Positions 9,634 through 19,280 of a DNA stretch of 20,609 nt are shown here, one piece after another; positions within the stretch are counted from its first letter, which is position 1; each line of letters begins with the position of its first letter. Made by a program: the position numbers and the translations under genes. This stretch comes from Larix sibirica (taxonomy: Eukaryota; Streptophyta; Pinopsida; Pinales; Pinaceae). The notes beneath the pieces were generated by a model. The model searched no databases and was not told where the DNA came from. It saw only the letters and a list, made by a program, of their open reading frames with translations. The stretch covers positions 36,597 through 57,205 of the forward strand of contig NWUY0300020232.1 in NCBI GenBank assembly GCA_004151065.3. The letters run 5' to 3'.

Positions 9634-11184
9634 TTAATGCGAGTCAATAAGTATTTCTCCAAGTTCCTTTAGAAGTTGTTGGTTGCTTCTTCTTCCTTTA
9701 CGTTTGTCCTCTCTATGGAATTTTGAGAATTCTTTAGAGTTGTTGGTACGGATCCCAAGAGAAGAAGTGCCATTGTCTTTTTTTGCTTCATATTTGAGGA
9801 GTTTTGAATGTGGTCCGTGAATAGAATCCCAGAGATTTTGCATTTAACTATTTGGTATTGAATGGACTCCTTTGCGGTCAGAGGTATCAACAATACTTTG
9901 GAGATCCATTTCTTTTAGACCATTATCTTCTCCTTCTTCAGATTATATCGGTTCTAATTCCTCTATTTCTTCTGGACTTGATTGAGGTATTAAGCTCGGA
10001 ATAGGAATGGAGTTGATATCTTGCCTTTGTTTGTTTGCCAATATTTCGTTGTCGAGCATACAAGTTTGAGGCGTTTGGATATCAACTTGAACATGGCCCA
10101 TGATAGCTTTTTCCATGTCCTTTGAGGGGTCTTGGTTTTCTAGAATGTTGAAGTGGTTGGAGGTTTAAGGATTTGTTGCTTTTGCTGTGAGGGTATTTCT
10201 TCTTTCATTTCTACATTTTGTTGTGATTTGAATGTATCCCTCTTTATCTGGTTAATTGGCTTTATGGTATTGAGAGTTTATTTTATTGAGAGGATAATCC
10301 TTGAAAATATGGTCATGTTCATGACATTTTTTGCAGCGGAATGGGACATGTTCATAATCTAAGGATTGGATCTAGTCAGTTTCTTGGTAGTTGAGGCATA
10401 TGGAACTCGAGAGGGCTCCTCTGATGTTCAGATATACATGGATTCTTCCATAGGATGTCTATCTTCCTTGCTTGGTAACTTCAAAGGTTTTGATAAAGCT
10501 TCCTAAGTTGTTACCAATCCCTTCTAGAGTTTCTTCTCCCCAATATTCCTAAGGCAAAGAATAAAGGCGAATCCAGACCGGGGCTATTGATAAATCCTCT
10601 TTTTTTGGGCTAAAATGATTGACCTAGTATTTTAGATTAAGGCCAATAGAGTTAAAGAAATAAGGTCCATTTTCAAAGATTCGATCCTTCTCTTCTAGGC
10701 TTGTGACTATAGCAGTAAAGAATCCTTTGGATCCTAGTTTAAGATCTATCTGTCCTTTCAATTTCCATTTTGATTGGATCCACTTGATTAGATATTTCTC
10801 TAAGGGCCAAATTCCTATGAATTTTCCAATGATTGTATGTTCTTGCATGCATTGAATGTACTCACCCATTTTCATGGAGGTGATTTCATACTCGGGGGTT
10901 TCGTCTGATACTGGGATACAACCGCCTTTTCTTCTGGTTTCACTAGTGGTTTTTTGGTTTGAAGTGTTCCCTAATATTTCAACTTCTTGGATTGGAGATT
11001 TCCATGCCCCTCCTTCTCCTAGGTCTTTGTGGTGCTCCATCAATGATGAAAAGAATTATGTTGCCATCCTGGTATTTCCAGGATATTCTTGGAGTTGTTG
11101 GGGTTGAGGGCCTCATCATGAGTTTGTGCTGGAGGGAATATCCTTAAAAGAGGTAGCAACACTCCCTTCCCCTTCCGCCAACAT
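9634..11184 (-). pseudogene. LINE ORF1: DUF4283 + CCHC-like zinc knuckle protein, nonsense-riddled
   Basis: The likely start is the ATG at 11,184-11,182 (M-L-A-E-G-E-G); the frame runs unshifted to a TAA at 9,634, 517 codons including the stop. Ten in-frame nonsense codons interrupt it, the first two being adjacent TGAs at codons 23-24. The longest open part (11,043-10,624) carries DUF4283: H-T-I-I-G-K-F-I-G then W-K-L-K-G-Q-I and G-F-F-T-A. P-V-W-I-R-L-Y-S-L follows near 10,570. The zinc knuckle near 10,345-10,300 reads F-R-C-K-K-C-H-E-H-D-H with the last Cys changed to Tyr and the usual Gly to Asp. ORF1 proteins of plant LINEs bind the element RNA. All ten stops can be explained by single C-to-T or G-to-A changes from Gln, Arg or Trp codons. 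Confidence 0.85.
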
Positions 11185-11646
11185 GAGGGTAGCTTGAGTA
11201 ATTGGGACCTAGATCAGAGATATGGAGTTTTTGGAGCAAATTTTTAGAAGTTGTGGACCATCTCAATTCTCATCAATATATATGACATTTATTATTATCA
11301 TTAAGAATTTATTTTGTTAACTGGGAAATTTTGAGTTTACTCAATATGTTTAATTATTAATTCCAAATGAAGACCTCTTTCAAAGACAAAAAAATTAAGG
11401 GCATATATTATGGAGCAATAATAACAAAAGAGCTTACATGCTTTGTTACTTACTATACATGAAATGGAATGTACTATATGTACATGATCATATTAGGACA
11501 TCGAGATTTAGTCACGTAAAGGAATTGTTCTATAGTTAGGAGGATCTAGTGAGGAATATTAAGATTGATGTTATTTTCCTGCATATCCCTCAGAGGAAAG
11601 CCTACTTATAATCTACTGCAACTTCTTAATCGAACTGAATCTTCTT

Positions 11647-12253
11647 CTTGCTCTTACTACAATATTAACTAGAATATGCACCACACTTAATATTTATGCA
11701 GTCATTTAAAATTTGCAATTCATTATCAACAATTCTAGCAATAGAAACACTAATTCTGACATACAAACCAAATAGTTATTGGGATATTTCAAACACGATT
11801 GAGTTCTATGATGATTATGTTGTGATCACGCTTAAAGACATCTGATTTGTGTTTTCTATGTCTAAAATAGGTTAATCATTGATTTCACAATAATATATCA
11901 TTTTAATATCTTGCTCTTACAACATTATTAACTACAATATGCACCACACTTAATATTTATGTAGTCATTCAAAAATTGCAATTCATTATCAACAATTCTA
12001 GCAATAGAAACACTAATTCTGACATACAAACCTAATAGTTATTGGGATCTTTTAATTGCAATTCATTATCAACAATTCTAGCAATAGAAACACGAATTCT
12101 GACATACAAACCTAATAGTTATTGGGATCTTTTGGACAAGTTTGAGTTCTATGATGATTATGTTATGATCATGCTTAAAGACATTTGATTTGTGTTTTCT
12201 ATGTATAAAATAGGTTAATCATTGATTTCACAACAATATATCATTTTAATATC
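11647..12253. repeat. 263-bp tandem duplication inside the 3' LTR
   Basis: CTTGCTCTTACTACAATATT at 11,647 recurs as CTTGCTCTTACAACATTATT at 11,910. Both units run through ACACTAATTCTGACATACAA, CTTAAAGACAT and GGTTAATCATTGATTTCACA to TTTTAATATC. The second unit is 80 bp longer because of the nested duplication. The 5' LTR has a single copy, so the event is specific to the 3' LTR and happened after insertion. Confidence 0.88.
11974..12133. repeat. 80-bp tandem duplication nested in the second 263-bp unit
   Basis: AATTGCAATTCATTATC to ATTGGGATCTTTT is present at 11,974-12,053 and again at 12,054-12,133. The two copies are almost identical (for example CACTAATTC versus CACGAATTC), so this is the younger of the two duplications. 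Confidence 0.9.
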
Positions 12254-12501
12254 ATTAATCCATGATTTCACTCATAACATTTATTAATCATCAATAGGCT
12301 TCATATAACCATGATTAACACCTAATCATCACATTAAACATCATAAAAATTATATTTACCAAAATAGTTTTAAACATATATTTGATCCAAATGTATTCAT
12401 CAATCAAAATATGGGTCATTCACTTGTTCAAAATGCTCTGAAATAATAAAATAACAATAATACCAAGTATTAATAATCCTAATCAAAAGAGGGGCACTAC
12501 A

Positions 12502-12519
12502 TACACCCCCCTCTTCTAG
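12502..12519 (-). other. Polypurine tract of the gypsy element
   Basis: On the minus strand TCTAGAAGAGGGGGG directly precedes TGTA-TGTAGTGCCCC, the start of the 3' LTR. In LTR retrotransposons this tract primes plus-strand DNA synthesis. Its position between the pol tail and the LTR supports the element's orientation. Confidence 0.8.
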
Positions 12520-12559
12520 AAATTTCATCCCAAAGTTCTAAAATAAATAAGGAGATTAT

Positions 12560-13045
12560 TGATGTGTTTTAGTCGTGTCCTCTCAAGTTGATGAACATGG
12601 ACTATAACTATCATACTGGAATTTTACTTGGGTGAATATATGATGTCAAAGCTATCGATTTCACCGGTCTAGTACGTGGATTGGTTTGACCTTCAAGACT
12701 CCCTTGTTTATCACCTATAAATTATTCAAATCGATGGCATGAGAAGGGTCTAAAAGATAATGAAGTAAGATAGAAACATGAAAAACACCAAACATACAAT
12801 CCAAATATGATGGCAGTGTGATTTGATAAGCAATTGGTCCTACCTTTTTAGTGATCTTAAATGGCCCCACATATAGTGGTGGCATCTTGGCTCCCTTTCC
12901 AAATTCAATGAAACTCTTTTGCAGTCATACTAGCAAAAATACTTCATCTCCTACTTTATAGATTTTATATGTCCCATGTGCATTTGCATAGCTTTTCAAT
13001 CTATCTCGAGCTTATTTTAATCTTCGTTGAATTATTTTTAATTAC
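12560..13045 (-). other. Integrase C-terminal tail of gypsy pol
   Basis: Blocks in order: K-S-Y-A-N-A-H-G-T-Y (about 12,995-12,965), Y-K-V-G-D-E-V-F-L, V-G-P-F-K-I-T-K-K-V-G-P near 12,870-12,835, and V-F-H-V-S near 12,785. These follow the plant gypsy pattern G-P-F-x-I-x-x-x-x-G-x-x-A-Y...H-x-V-F-H-V-S. The last part (V-L-K-V-K-P-I-H-V-L-D-R, about 12,700-12,665) is where a chromo-like module can follow; what remains is too decayed to call one. Confidence 0.75.
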
Positions 13046-13049
13046 TCTT

Positions 13050-13993
13050 CCATTTCTTGAATCACTTTAGGTCCACTTAGAACTTTGTTTTCAAGTCTAT
13101 CCCAACTAAGAGGAGTTCTACAAGTCCTACCATACAAAAATTTGAAAGGTGCCATCTTTATCGAACTTTGATAACTGTTATTATATGTATGTCCTACAAG
13201 AGGTAAATATTCTTACTAGCAATTATGTTGGTCCATTACGTTCATATGAAACATATCCTCTAACACTTGTTTTACTCCTTATGTCTGTCGATTCATCTCG
13301 GGATGATATATCATACTAAAATTAAGTTTTGTTCCCAAGGTCTCTTGGAAAATAGTCCAGAATCTTCTCGTATATACTTATCTTGTATTTGAAATGGTTT
13401 TCTTCATAATTACATGCAATCTTACTATCTCATTTATAAAAACTCTTGTTATTTCTTCTGCTCAATATGTAATCTTCATTGGAATAAAATGTGCTCTCTT
13501 AGTCAAAGTATCCACTACTACATATTGAATCATGTCTTCTTCATGTCATGGGAAATACCACTATGAATTCCATTGAAATCACTTCCCATTTTGATTCTGG
13601 TATAACATGTGGCTACAATAATCCTACTGGGTTTTGATGTTCAACTATCACTTGCTTGCATTCCAGGCATCTAGGCACATAATCTACTACATTGATTTTC
13701 ATTAAATTCCAAAGGAATGACGGTTTCAAATATGCATACATCTTTTTCACTCCAGGGCTAATCATATATATTATTATGTGTGCTTCCCTAGGTATCAATT
13801 TCTGAATTTATTCATTTGGAGGTACATAAATCCTTCCATGAAACTTTAGCAATCCATCATTATACAAATTATATCCATCATACTTGTGGATTCTCATTAC
13901 TTCATTTTGAATTTCTGATTTTACTTCTACATGCCATTCATCACTTTCTTGCAACTTTAGTATCTTTTCTCTAAGATTCGTCTTTAAAGACAA
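13050..13993 (-). other. Integrase (zinc-binding + catalytic core) of gypsy pol, active site lost
   Basis: The zinc-binding part (13,798-13,613) has E-A-H and C-L-E-C but Ser in S-P-G-V-K-K-M-Y where the second His of the HHCC set is normally found. In the core, the first acidic position is Glu (I-S-M-E-F-I, about 13,578-13,560) instead of Asp. Around Y-H-P-E-M-N-R-Q-T (about 13,300-13,270) the Glu expected after Q-T is a TAA codon. M-A-P-F-K-F-L-Y-G-R-T near 13,165-13,130 matches the conserved block after the core. Each of these changes would be expected to abolish strand transfer. Confidence 0.85.
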
Positions 13994-14049
13994 AAAGGAG
14001 AAGATTCAAGGTATTCTACTCAAGACACATGTGCTACCTTGTTTAACAT

Positions 14050-14400
14050 TCCTTTAATGTATTCTATGTCAAAATCATATTCACTCAATAATTTTGACCA
14101 TCTTCTCTACCTTGCACTCAAGTCACTTTACATAAATATATGTTGAAGTTCATTGTGATATGTTTTTAGTTCAAACTTTATTTCGACTAAGTAATGTCTC
14201 CATATCCTTAGCACATGCACTACTACTTCAAGTTATAGATCACGCATCACAAAGTTCTGTTCATGAGGTGTAAGCTTTCTTGAAGTGTAGGCAATCACCC
14301 TACGCCTTATTGCATCAGCACTAGGCCTAATCCTTCTTTTGAATCATCCATACAAACTATAAAATCCTAATCCATATCCGATACCTTTACTATGGGAGTT
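14050..14400 (-). other. RNase H domain of gypsy pol
   Basis: The minus strand reads F-I-V-C-M-D-D-S-K-E-G-L-G near 14,375-14,330 (one Asp where C-T-D-A-S is usual), then A-Y-T-S-R-K-L-T-P-H-E-Q-N-F in another frame near 14,300-14,255 and W-R-H-Y-L-V-E near 14,200. R-R-W-S-K-L-L-S-E-Y-D-F-D near 14,105-14,065 and I-E-Y-I-K-G-M-L-N-K-V-A mark its end. Stops replace several codons. Confidence 0.85.
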
Positions 14401-14639
14401 GTCATCAACAATTGTTTAATCTTATAAAATGCTTGTTCACATCCCTTCGTTCATATAAATTTCTTATCATTTCTCTTCTATATTTTTGTGATAGGATTCA
14501 CAATCTTCTAAAATCCTTCAACAAATCTTCGTCAATAACCATCCAAATCCATAAATCTAAATACTTCATGTATGTTAGTCAGTTCTAGTCCATCTAGAAT
14601 GGCCTCTATTTTTTCTAGATCCTCAACAATGCCTTCTCC

Positions 14640-15190
14640 TTAAATTATATGTCCCAAATAATGAATCTTTGATTCATAGAATCAACACTTAGATTTTGGC
14701 ATACAACTGTATGTTCTCTAAGACATTGCAACACCAACATTAAATGTTATTCACATTCCTCTCGTGCTCTTGAATAAACTAGTATATCATCTAAGAACAC
14801 TTGCATGGATTTATCAAGATTTTGTCTAAACACCCCATTCATCAAATTCATAAATATAATTGGCACATTTTTCAATCCAAATGTCATTGCCACAAACTCA
14901 TAATGACCCAGAAACATCTTAAATGTTGTTTTGAGGATATCTTCTTCTCTAATTCTCAACTGATGATATCCTGACCTTAAATCAATCTTTGAAAATATAG
15001 TTTCCCCTTTCATTTGATCAAACATATCATCGATCTCATGCAATAGATACTAGTTCCTTATGGTAGGCTTGTTCAATTGTCGATAATCAATACAAAGCCT
15101 CCATGGTCCATCTTTCTTATTTATGAATATTAACGACGCTTCCCACAGTTATATACTATAGTGAATAAATCCCCAATCTAACAATTCCTA
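14640..15190 (-). other. Reverse transcriptase domain of gypsy pol
   Basis: [16 protein letters not shown] (about 15,115-15,068) is followed, after a stop, by an open 98-codon stretch (15,043-14,747) with [20 protein letters not shown] and [10 protein letters not shown]. The catalytic Asp pair (L-D-D at 14,786-14,794) is intact. Decayed sequence matching the connection to RNase H continues to about 14,500. Confidence 0.92.
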
Positions 15191-16390
15191 GAGTTGCATA
15201 TGAAACTCTCATAATTTTGGGATTGTCATGTGATAATGAACCTTTGTAATAGGATTAATTCTTGGTTTGAGTTCAATCATGAACTCTAGCTCTCATTTAG
15301 GTGACAGTCCAAGTAACTTTTATAGAAACATGTCAAATTTTATGATAATATAGGATATTAAACTATATTTAATGTATCATCCTTCTTGTTCCAATCCATC
15401 ACATCATATAACTTACACCCTTCTTAAGGTTTTTCTTCAACTACGTCATTGAAATAAACCTCAAAGACACTGCTATATTGGTTCTTGCTAAGATTCTTTT
15501 GTGTCATGAATCATCTATAAAATAAATATTTCTACCCTTTCAATCTAATTTTCCCCATGAGCTTTTAGCCAACCATACCTATGATCGAATCATAGGATCC
15601 CAAGGTGGTAGTGTACATTAACACTTGGGTAACACATGCCCCAAGACCATCCTTGCAGTCCTTATATATCTACCATACCCCTTGTTTAACACCGAAATCC
15701 ATTTCTACATGGTTGAAATCTTCTTGACTACTTACTATCATCCCAGATCTAGATAATGCATTGTATAAAATAAAACTTTATGTTGAATTATGATTTATTA
15801 ATAATGAAAAGCTCTTCCATTAATCTTACTTGTTGTTTCTATCATTGTTGATTGGCATTCAATGTGGCAGTTGTTCACTGCTGCCTTAATCCTATGAGAT
15901 CTTCCAACATCTCTAACCATGGTATGATTCTGACCCTATTTATCTCCCCCCACTGCATGTGGACCCTCTCTCTAAAAGCATGTTTCTCCACATGTCAAAC
16001 ACACGCTCTTAGGTGGTTTCCTCGAACTCCTAGACTGTGTAAAAGTAGATCCACTACTTTGTTGACTCTATTGTTGTCTATTATAACTCTACCACATCAG
16101 TGGCCTATACAATGGCCTTTGACCTCTCAGTTGATGTCTCTGGTACACCATTGCATGCCCCCTTGGAATATCCCTATGCCTCATGACTAGTCTTGATATG
16201 TTAATTGACTAAGAATCCTATCTCTATCCTCCTAAACCTGAAGGTATTGATGGTGTTGAGTGATCACCCCCCATAAGTTCCACCTCGGCTAAATAGTCCT
16301 TTGAAATACCTGATGCAAAGTATGTGGCATCAATATTCAAACCTTCAACCTAATATTATAATTCATCCCATTGACAAAATTATTAAGTCG

Positions 16391-16515
16391 TAAGTTTTAT
16401 ATGTTTAGATGTGGTTCATACGTCGCAAGATCCATAAATCTTGTTTCAATTAACTCATAAGTTTTATATGTTTAGGTGTGGTTCATACGTCGCAAGATCC
16501 ATAAATCTTGTTTCA
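16391..16515. repeat. 67-bp tandem duplication in gag
   Basis: TAAGTTTTATATGTTTAG begins at 16,391 and again at 16,458. The 58 bp from there to CTTGTTTCA are repeated with one visible mismatch (TTTAGATGTGG versus TTTAGGTGTGG). The period of 67 is not a multiple of three, so it shifts the gag frame. Near-identity implies a recent event compared with the surrounding decay. Confidence 0.93.
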
Positions 16516-16619
16516 TACTCTGGCACAAAATTGATACCTTATCTTAGGGGGTTGAACTTATTCAACTATCTCTCATTAAAATCTTCAGATAGGTAGAGTT
16601 TTCTACAATTCTTCTCAAA

Positions 16620-16643
16620 CAACTCCCATGACAACTCCCATGA
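16620..16643. repeat. 12-bp perfect tandem duplication in gag
   Basis: CAACTCCCATGA is present twice in a row (16,620-16,631 and 16,632-16,643), duplicating S-W-E-L in the gag frame without shifting it. It probably arose by replication slippage. Confidence 0.92.
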
Positions 16644-17249
16644 TACATCTGAAACATCCATACCCAATTATGGTAATAAAGTTTTCCATCATAGTAATGC
16701 ACTTCTTTTTAGATGGGAGATAACCATACATGCCTTGAGGTTAGAAGTATAATCCCTCAGTGCAAAACACATGGCCATGTTCTCAATCCATGCCTCCACT
16801 ACTTATCCATCAATATAGCTCTAAAACTCTATAAATTTAACTTTTTCCAGTTCTCTATAAGCACTAGCTTTAGTGGGATTCACCAACTCTTATCCAAAGA
16901 TAGGAGCACTAGTAGCTTCCTTATTTGACTTATTAGTCAACACATCTGAAATAAATTCTCTAAAACGATTGCATCATGTCCATAACCTTTCTTGCAAGTA
17001 CATTGCCACGATCTTCTATTCGAAGAGGAGATGGTGTAGGAGCGAGTACTACAAACTTTACATTATGGATTTTTGTTTCCATATTTCCACCTCTTCCTCT
17101 CCTTCTGTATATTGCTACGCTAAAGACAAGGTCATACAAATTTCAAACTTAGTCAGCTTAAAGACAATACATTACAATTAAATGAAGTCAATAACCAACA
17201 CGTATTTCACTAAGCATGCAGGTCCATAGGCCCTGACATATGCACCCTC

Positions 17250-17261
17250 GCTCTGATACCA
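17250..17261 (-). other. Primer-binding site (initiator Met tRNA type)
   Basis: The minus strand reads TGGTATCAGAGC, the standard plant LTR-retrotransposon primer site complementary to the 3' end of initiator methionine tRNA. It lies two bases inside a TGCATATGCA end of the 5' LTR. It fixes the element's orientation and the inner LTR boundary. Confidence 0.92.
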
Positions 17262-17263
17262 TA

Positions 17264-17727
17264 TGCATATGCAAGGCCCCTCTAATATATTTATATATAT
17301 GACATTTATTATCAATATTATTACAAAATTCTCTTTTGGCTTTGCTACTTATTATACATGAATTGAATATACCATATGTACATGCTACTCTTAGGACATC
17401 AAGATTTAGTCATATGAGGAATCTTAAGATTGATTTTATTTTTCCTGCATATCCCCTCAAAGAAAAGCCTACTTATAATCGACTGCAACTTCTTAATTGA
17501 ACCATATACCCCTCTTTCTTTTGCTACAATATTACCTAGAATATGACCTACACTCAATATCTATGCAATCTGTCAAAGCAATAGAGACACTAAATTTAAC
17601 ATACAGATTTGATAGTTATGGAGATCTTTTAGACACAATTAAGTTCTATTATAATTCTGTTATGACCATGCTTAAAGACATCTTATTTCTGTTTTATGTG
17701 TTTAAAATGGACGCTTATTGAGACTCT
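17264..17727 (-). repeat. 5' LTR of gypsy element, inner piece
   Basis: Similar to about 11,260-12,230 of the 3' LTR, sharing in order ATATATATGACATTTATTAT, TACATGAA(A/T)TG, AGGACATC(G/A)AGATTTAGTCA, CCTGCATATCCC, AGCCTACTTATAATC and CTTAAAGACAT. It has one copy of the segment duplicated in the 3' LTR and a deletion of about 30 bp near 17,570. Similarity stops at about 17,710-17,727, where foreign sequence begins. Confidence 0.8.
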
Positions 17728-17974
17728 TCAAATACGTTCTACTTCTTTGAGTTTGAGAAACTATCCATTAATAATTCTTACTTTTGCATACAAAATCTCC
17801 TTCATATTCTCATACTTACGATGTAATAACCATTGATTGGCCAAATCAATGCCCAAGTGGATCTTATGAAAATAGATAATCTCTAGTATGAAATAACCCA
17901 ACTTGCTTGCAAGTAGTTAAATTGTTAATGCATTCCACTGACTTCCTTTCAATAAAATATCAAACATTGCATTA

Positions 17975-17989
17975 TTTTTTTTTTTTTTT
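17975..17989 (-). repeat. 15-bp homopolymer (A on the minus strand)
   Basis: A run of 15 T on the plus strand directly follows, in minus-strand direction, the last recognisable PPR codon. It could be the poly(A) tail of a retroposed fragment or simple slippage in an A-rich codon run. Confidence 0.9.
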
Positions 17990-18190
17990 CTATACACACT
18001 AAGAAGTGCATTGTAACTCACGGTGTCAGGGTTATAGTCTGCTTTCTCATTTCCATGAGAAGATATTTAACTTTTCAAAATTGTGTTGCATTGCCAAAGG
18101 CATTGATCATTGTGTTATATAAAAACAAAAATTGACAATTTTGGATTCAATTTCAAAATTGCTCCCATTACTCTACCAATATTGCAACCT
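17988..18190 (-). pseudogene. Fragment of a pentatricopeptide-repeat (PPR) protein gene
   Basis: The minus strand reads L-N-P-K-L-S-I-F-V (about 18,155-18,125), then after a frameshift Y-N-T-M-I-N-A-F-G-N-A (18,119-18,087), K-V-K-Y-L-L-M-E-M-R-K, and after a one-base deletion near 18,035 Y-N-P-D-T-V-S-Y-N-A-L-L-S-V-Y-R-K. The repeated Y-N-x-x-I/L-...-M-...-P-D-x-V-S-Y-N-x-L pattern at a spacing of about 35 residues is that of PPR repeats, which bind organelle RNA in plants. About 1.7 repeats are present; a PPR protein usually has many. A TTTTCAG just upstream (about 18,190) resembles a 3' splice site. It ends at a 15-bp A run. This is not a functional gene. Confidence 0.72.
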
Positions 18191-18751
18191 GAAAAGAGAT
18201 GAAGAATGCTTTGAATTTGAATTTAGGAAAACCATTAAAGGTTTTGGGTAGTATGAATGAGCTACTAGATTTCCAAATTCAGTATTCATTATTATATTGA
18301 ATACACTTTCATGTGAAGATAAAATTCATTAATAAAGATACAAGATTACAAAATAGTGGTTAAAAACTCATATACGTTACCAGAAAAAAGAATGCATATT
18401 GCCATACCAAAGGTCAAAGAGATGATACAGCTAGCCCTCTCAGGAATTGATCTCTAGGCCGTACTGGAAAATATATATAACATAAATACATAAGACAATA
18501 TAACGTTTCATCATTTGCACAGGGAATCCAAACACAAATACTACCTCAATCTATTTTAAAATTCAATTAGGAAAATCATAAATTGTCCAATAATATTATA
18601 TCTATAGATCGGGTACATAACCCAATTCATGTCATTAAGATCGTGTTACAACTCAATATTAAACTATCTCCAATCGCACAACATTTAGGGGACAGGGGAC
18701 ATAGTTCTCTCTAGCATTTTTCATAATCATAAAAAAAATTATGCATCTAAG
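18191..18751. other. No feature recognised in the insertion
   Basis: AT-rich DNA between the PPR fragment and the tandem array. On the minus strand ATATATATTTTCCAG near 18,462-18,476 resembles an intron end, but no exon could be read after it. Confidence 0.5.
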
Positions 18752-19280
18752 AGCACATATCTTGTTTCCACAATGCCAACTTTAACGCTGATTGGTTGAC
18801 CACCTTGCATGTTCCCAAAGGGTACATTTCTTCCTCACGGTATCCAAGATGCAATAAGTTTAATGAAGAGAGGACAACTAACAAAAGATTCTGCAACTCT
18901 TTTAGATAAAAAACGCAATATTCAAAACAAGCACATATCTTGTTTCCACAATGCCAACTTTAAAGTTGATTAAGTTGATTGGTTGACCACCCTGCATGTT
19001 CCCAAAGGGTACTTTTCTTCCTCATGGTCTCCAAGTTGCAATAGGTTATATGAAGAGAGGACAACTAACTCTTCTAGAAAAAAAAACACAAGATTCAAAA
19101 CAAGCACATATCTTGTTTACACAATGCCAACTTTAAAGCTTATTGGTTGACCACCATGCATGTTCCGAAAGGGTGCTTTTTTCCCTCATGGTCTCCAAGC
19201 TGTAATAGGATGTATGAAGAGAAGGAAACTAATAAAAGAGTGTGCAAATCTTTTAGAGCAACAACACAATATTCAAAACT
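18752..19280. repeat. Three-copy tandem repeat of about 176 bp
   Basis: AGCACATATCTTGTTT starts units at 18,752, 18,930 and 19,103 (periods 178 and 173). Each unit contains CACAATGCCAACTTTAA, ATTGGTTGACCACC, GCATGTTCC(C/G)AAAGGGT, CCTCA(C/T)GGT, GAAGAGA and ends with ATTCAAAAC. Unit 2 has a duplicated GTTGATTAA-like segment. The copies are diverged by substitutions and small indels, so the array is not recent. The open stretch at 19,147-19,491 overlapping unit 3 has no recognisable domain and I do not call it a gene. Confidence 0.92.

Larger units (their letters stand above)
5385..11250 (-). mobile_element. Near full-length plant LINE (L1-like, RNase H-bearing), inactive
   Basis: In minus-strand order the element has a short 5' leader (about 11,250-11,185), ORF1 (11,184-9,634), a 50-nt spacer and ORF2 (9,583 to about 5,385). 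This bicistronic order, with DUF4283 and a zinc knuckle in ORF1 and APE-type endonuclease, RT, zf-RVT and RNase H in ORF2, is that of plant L1-clade LINEs. The 5' side meets the gypsy 3' LTR at about 11,250. The 3' end and target-site duplication were not located; it may extend to about 4,567. Every ORF is broken, so it cannot move by itself. Confidence 0.85.
11252..12501 (-). repeat. 3' LTR of the gypsy element (internally duplicated)
   Basis: It is bounded at 12,501 by the polypurine tract and, read on the minus strand, starts TGTAGTGCCCCTC; TGTA immediately before it duplicates the first bases. The low-coordinate end is fixed only to about 11,250-11,275, where similarity to the 5' LTR end (ATATATATGACATTTATTAT, also at about 17,292-17,312) fades. 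Shared landmarks with the 5' LTR include CCTGCATATCCC and AGCCTACTTATAATC (about 11,579-11,615 and 17,444-17,480). It is longer than the 5' copy because of the 263-bp and 80-bp internal duplications and because the 5' copy has lost about 100 bp near its outer end. Confidence 0.82.
12560..15860 (-). pseudogene. Ty3/gypsy pol polyprotein remnant (PR-RT-RNaseH-IN)
   Basis: From high to low coordinates: a protease-like C-terminal motif (T-L-G-S-Y-D-S-I-I-G-M, about 15,610-15,575), RT (about 15,190-14,640), RNase H (about 14,400-14,050), integrase zinc-binding and core regions (about 13,990-13,050), and a C-terminal tail ending near 12,560. The longest open pieces are 98 codons (RT) and 61 codons (integrase N-terminus). 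Frameshifts and stops are dense, so no functional product is possible. Identification rests on conserved blocks in the right order and spacing for Ty3/gypsy. Confidence 0.88.
15860..17110 (-). pseudogene. Ty3/gypsy gag remnant
   Basis: One frame from about 16,890 reads V-E-A-W-I-E-N-M-A-M-C-F-A-L-R-D-Y then K-A-C-M-V-I-S-H-L-K-R-S-A-L-L, W-K-T-L-L-P and Y-L-S-E-D-F-N-E-R, matching the retrotransposon gag family (capsid-like). P-E-Y-E-T-R-F-M-D-L follows near 16,515, just before a 67-bp duplication that shifts the frame. At about 15,990 C-L-T-C-G-E-T is half of a CCHC knuckle whose His/Cys half is lost behind a stop. The N-terminal part (about 17,110-16,900) is weaker but coding-like. Gag would package the element RNA; this copy has many stops. 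Confidence 0.82.

Noticed and set aside
15852-16190. 112-codon plus-strand open frame
   Set aside because: It is antisense to the gag knuckle and gag-pol junction of the gypsy element; there is no domain on the plus strand.
17975-17989. Rho-independent or Pol III terminator
   Set aside because: No stem-loop precedes the T run, and no tRNA or Pol III A/B boxes were seen nearby.
18752-19280. CRISPR array
   Set aside because: Only three units of about 176 bp in direct contact, with no spacers, in a plant-type sequence.
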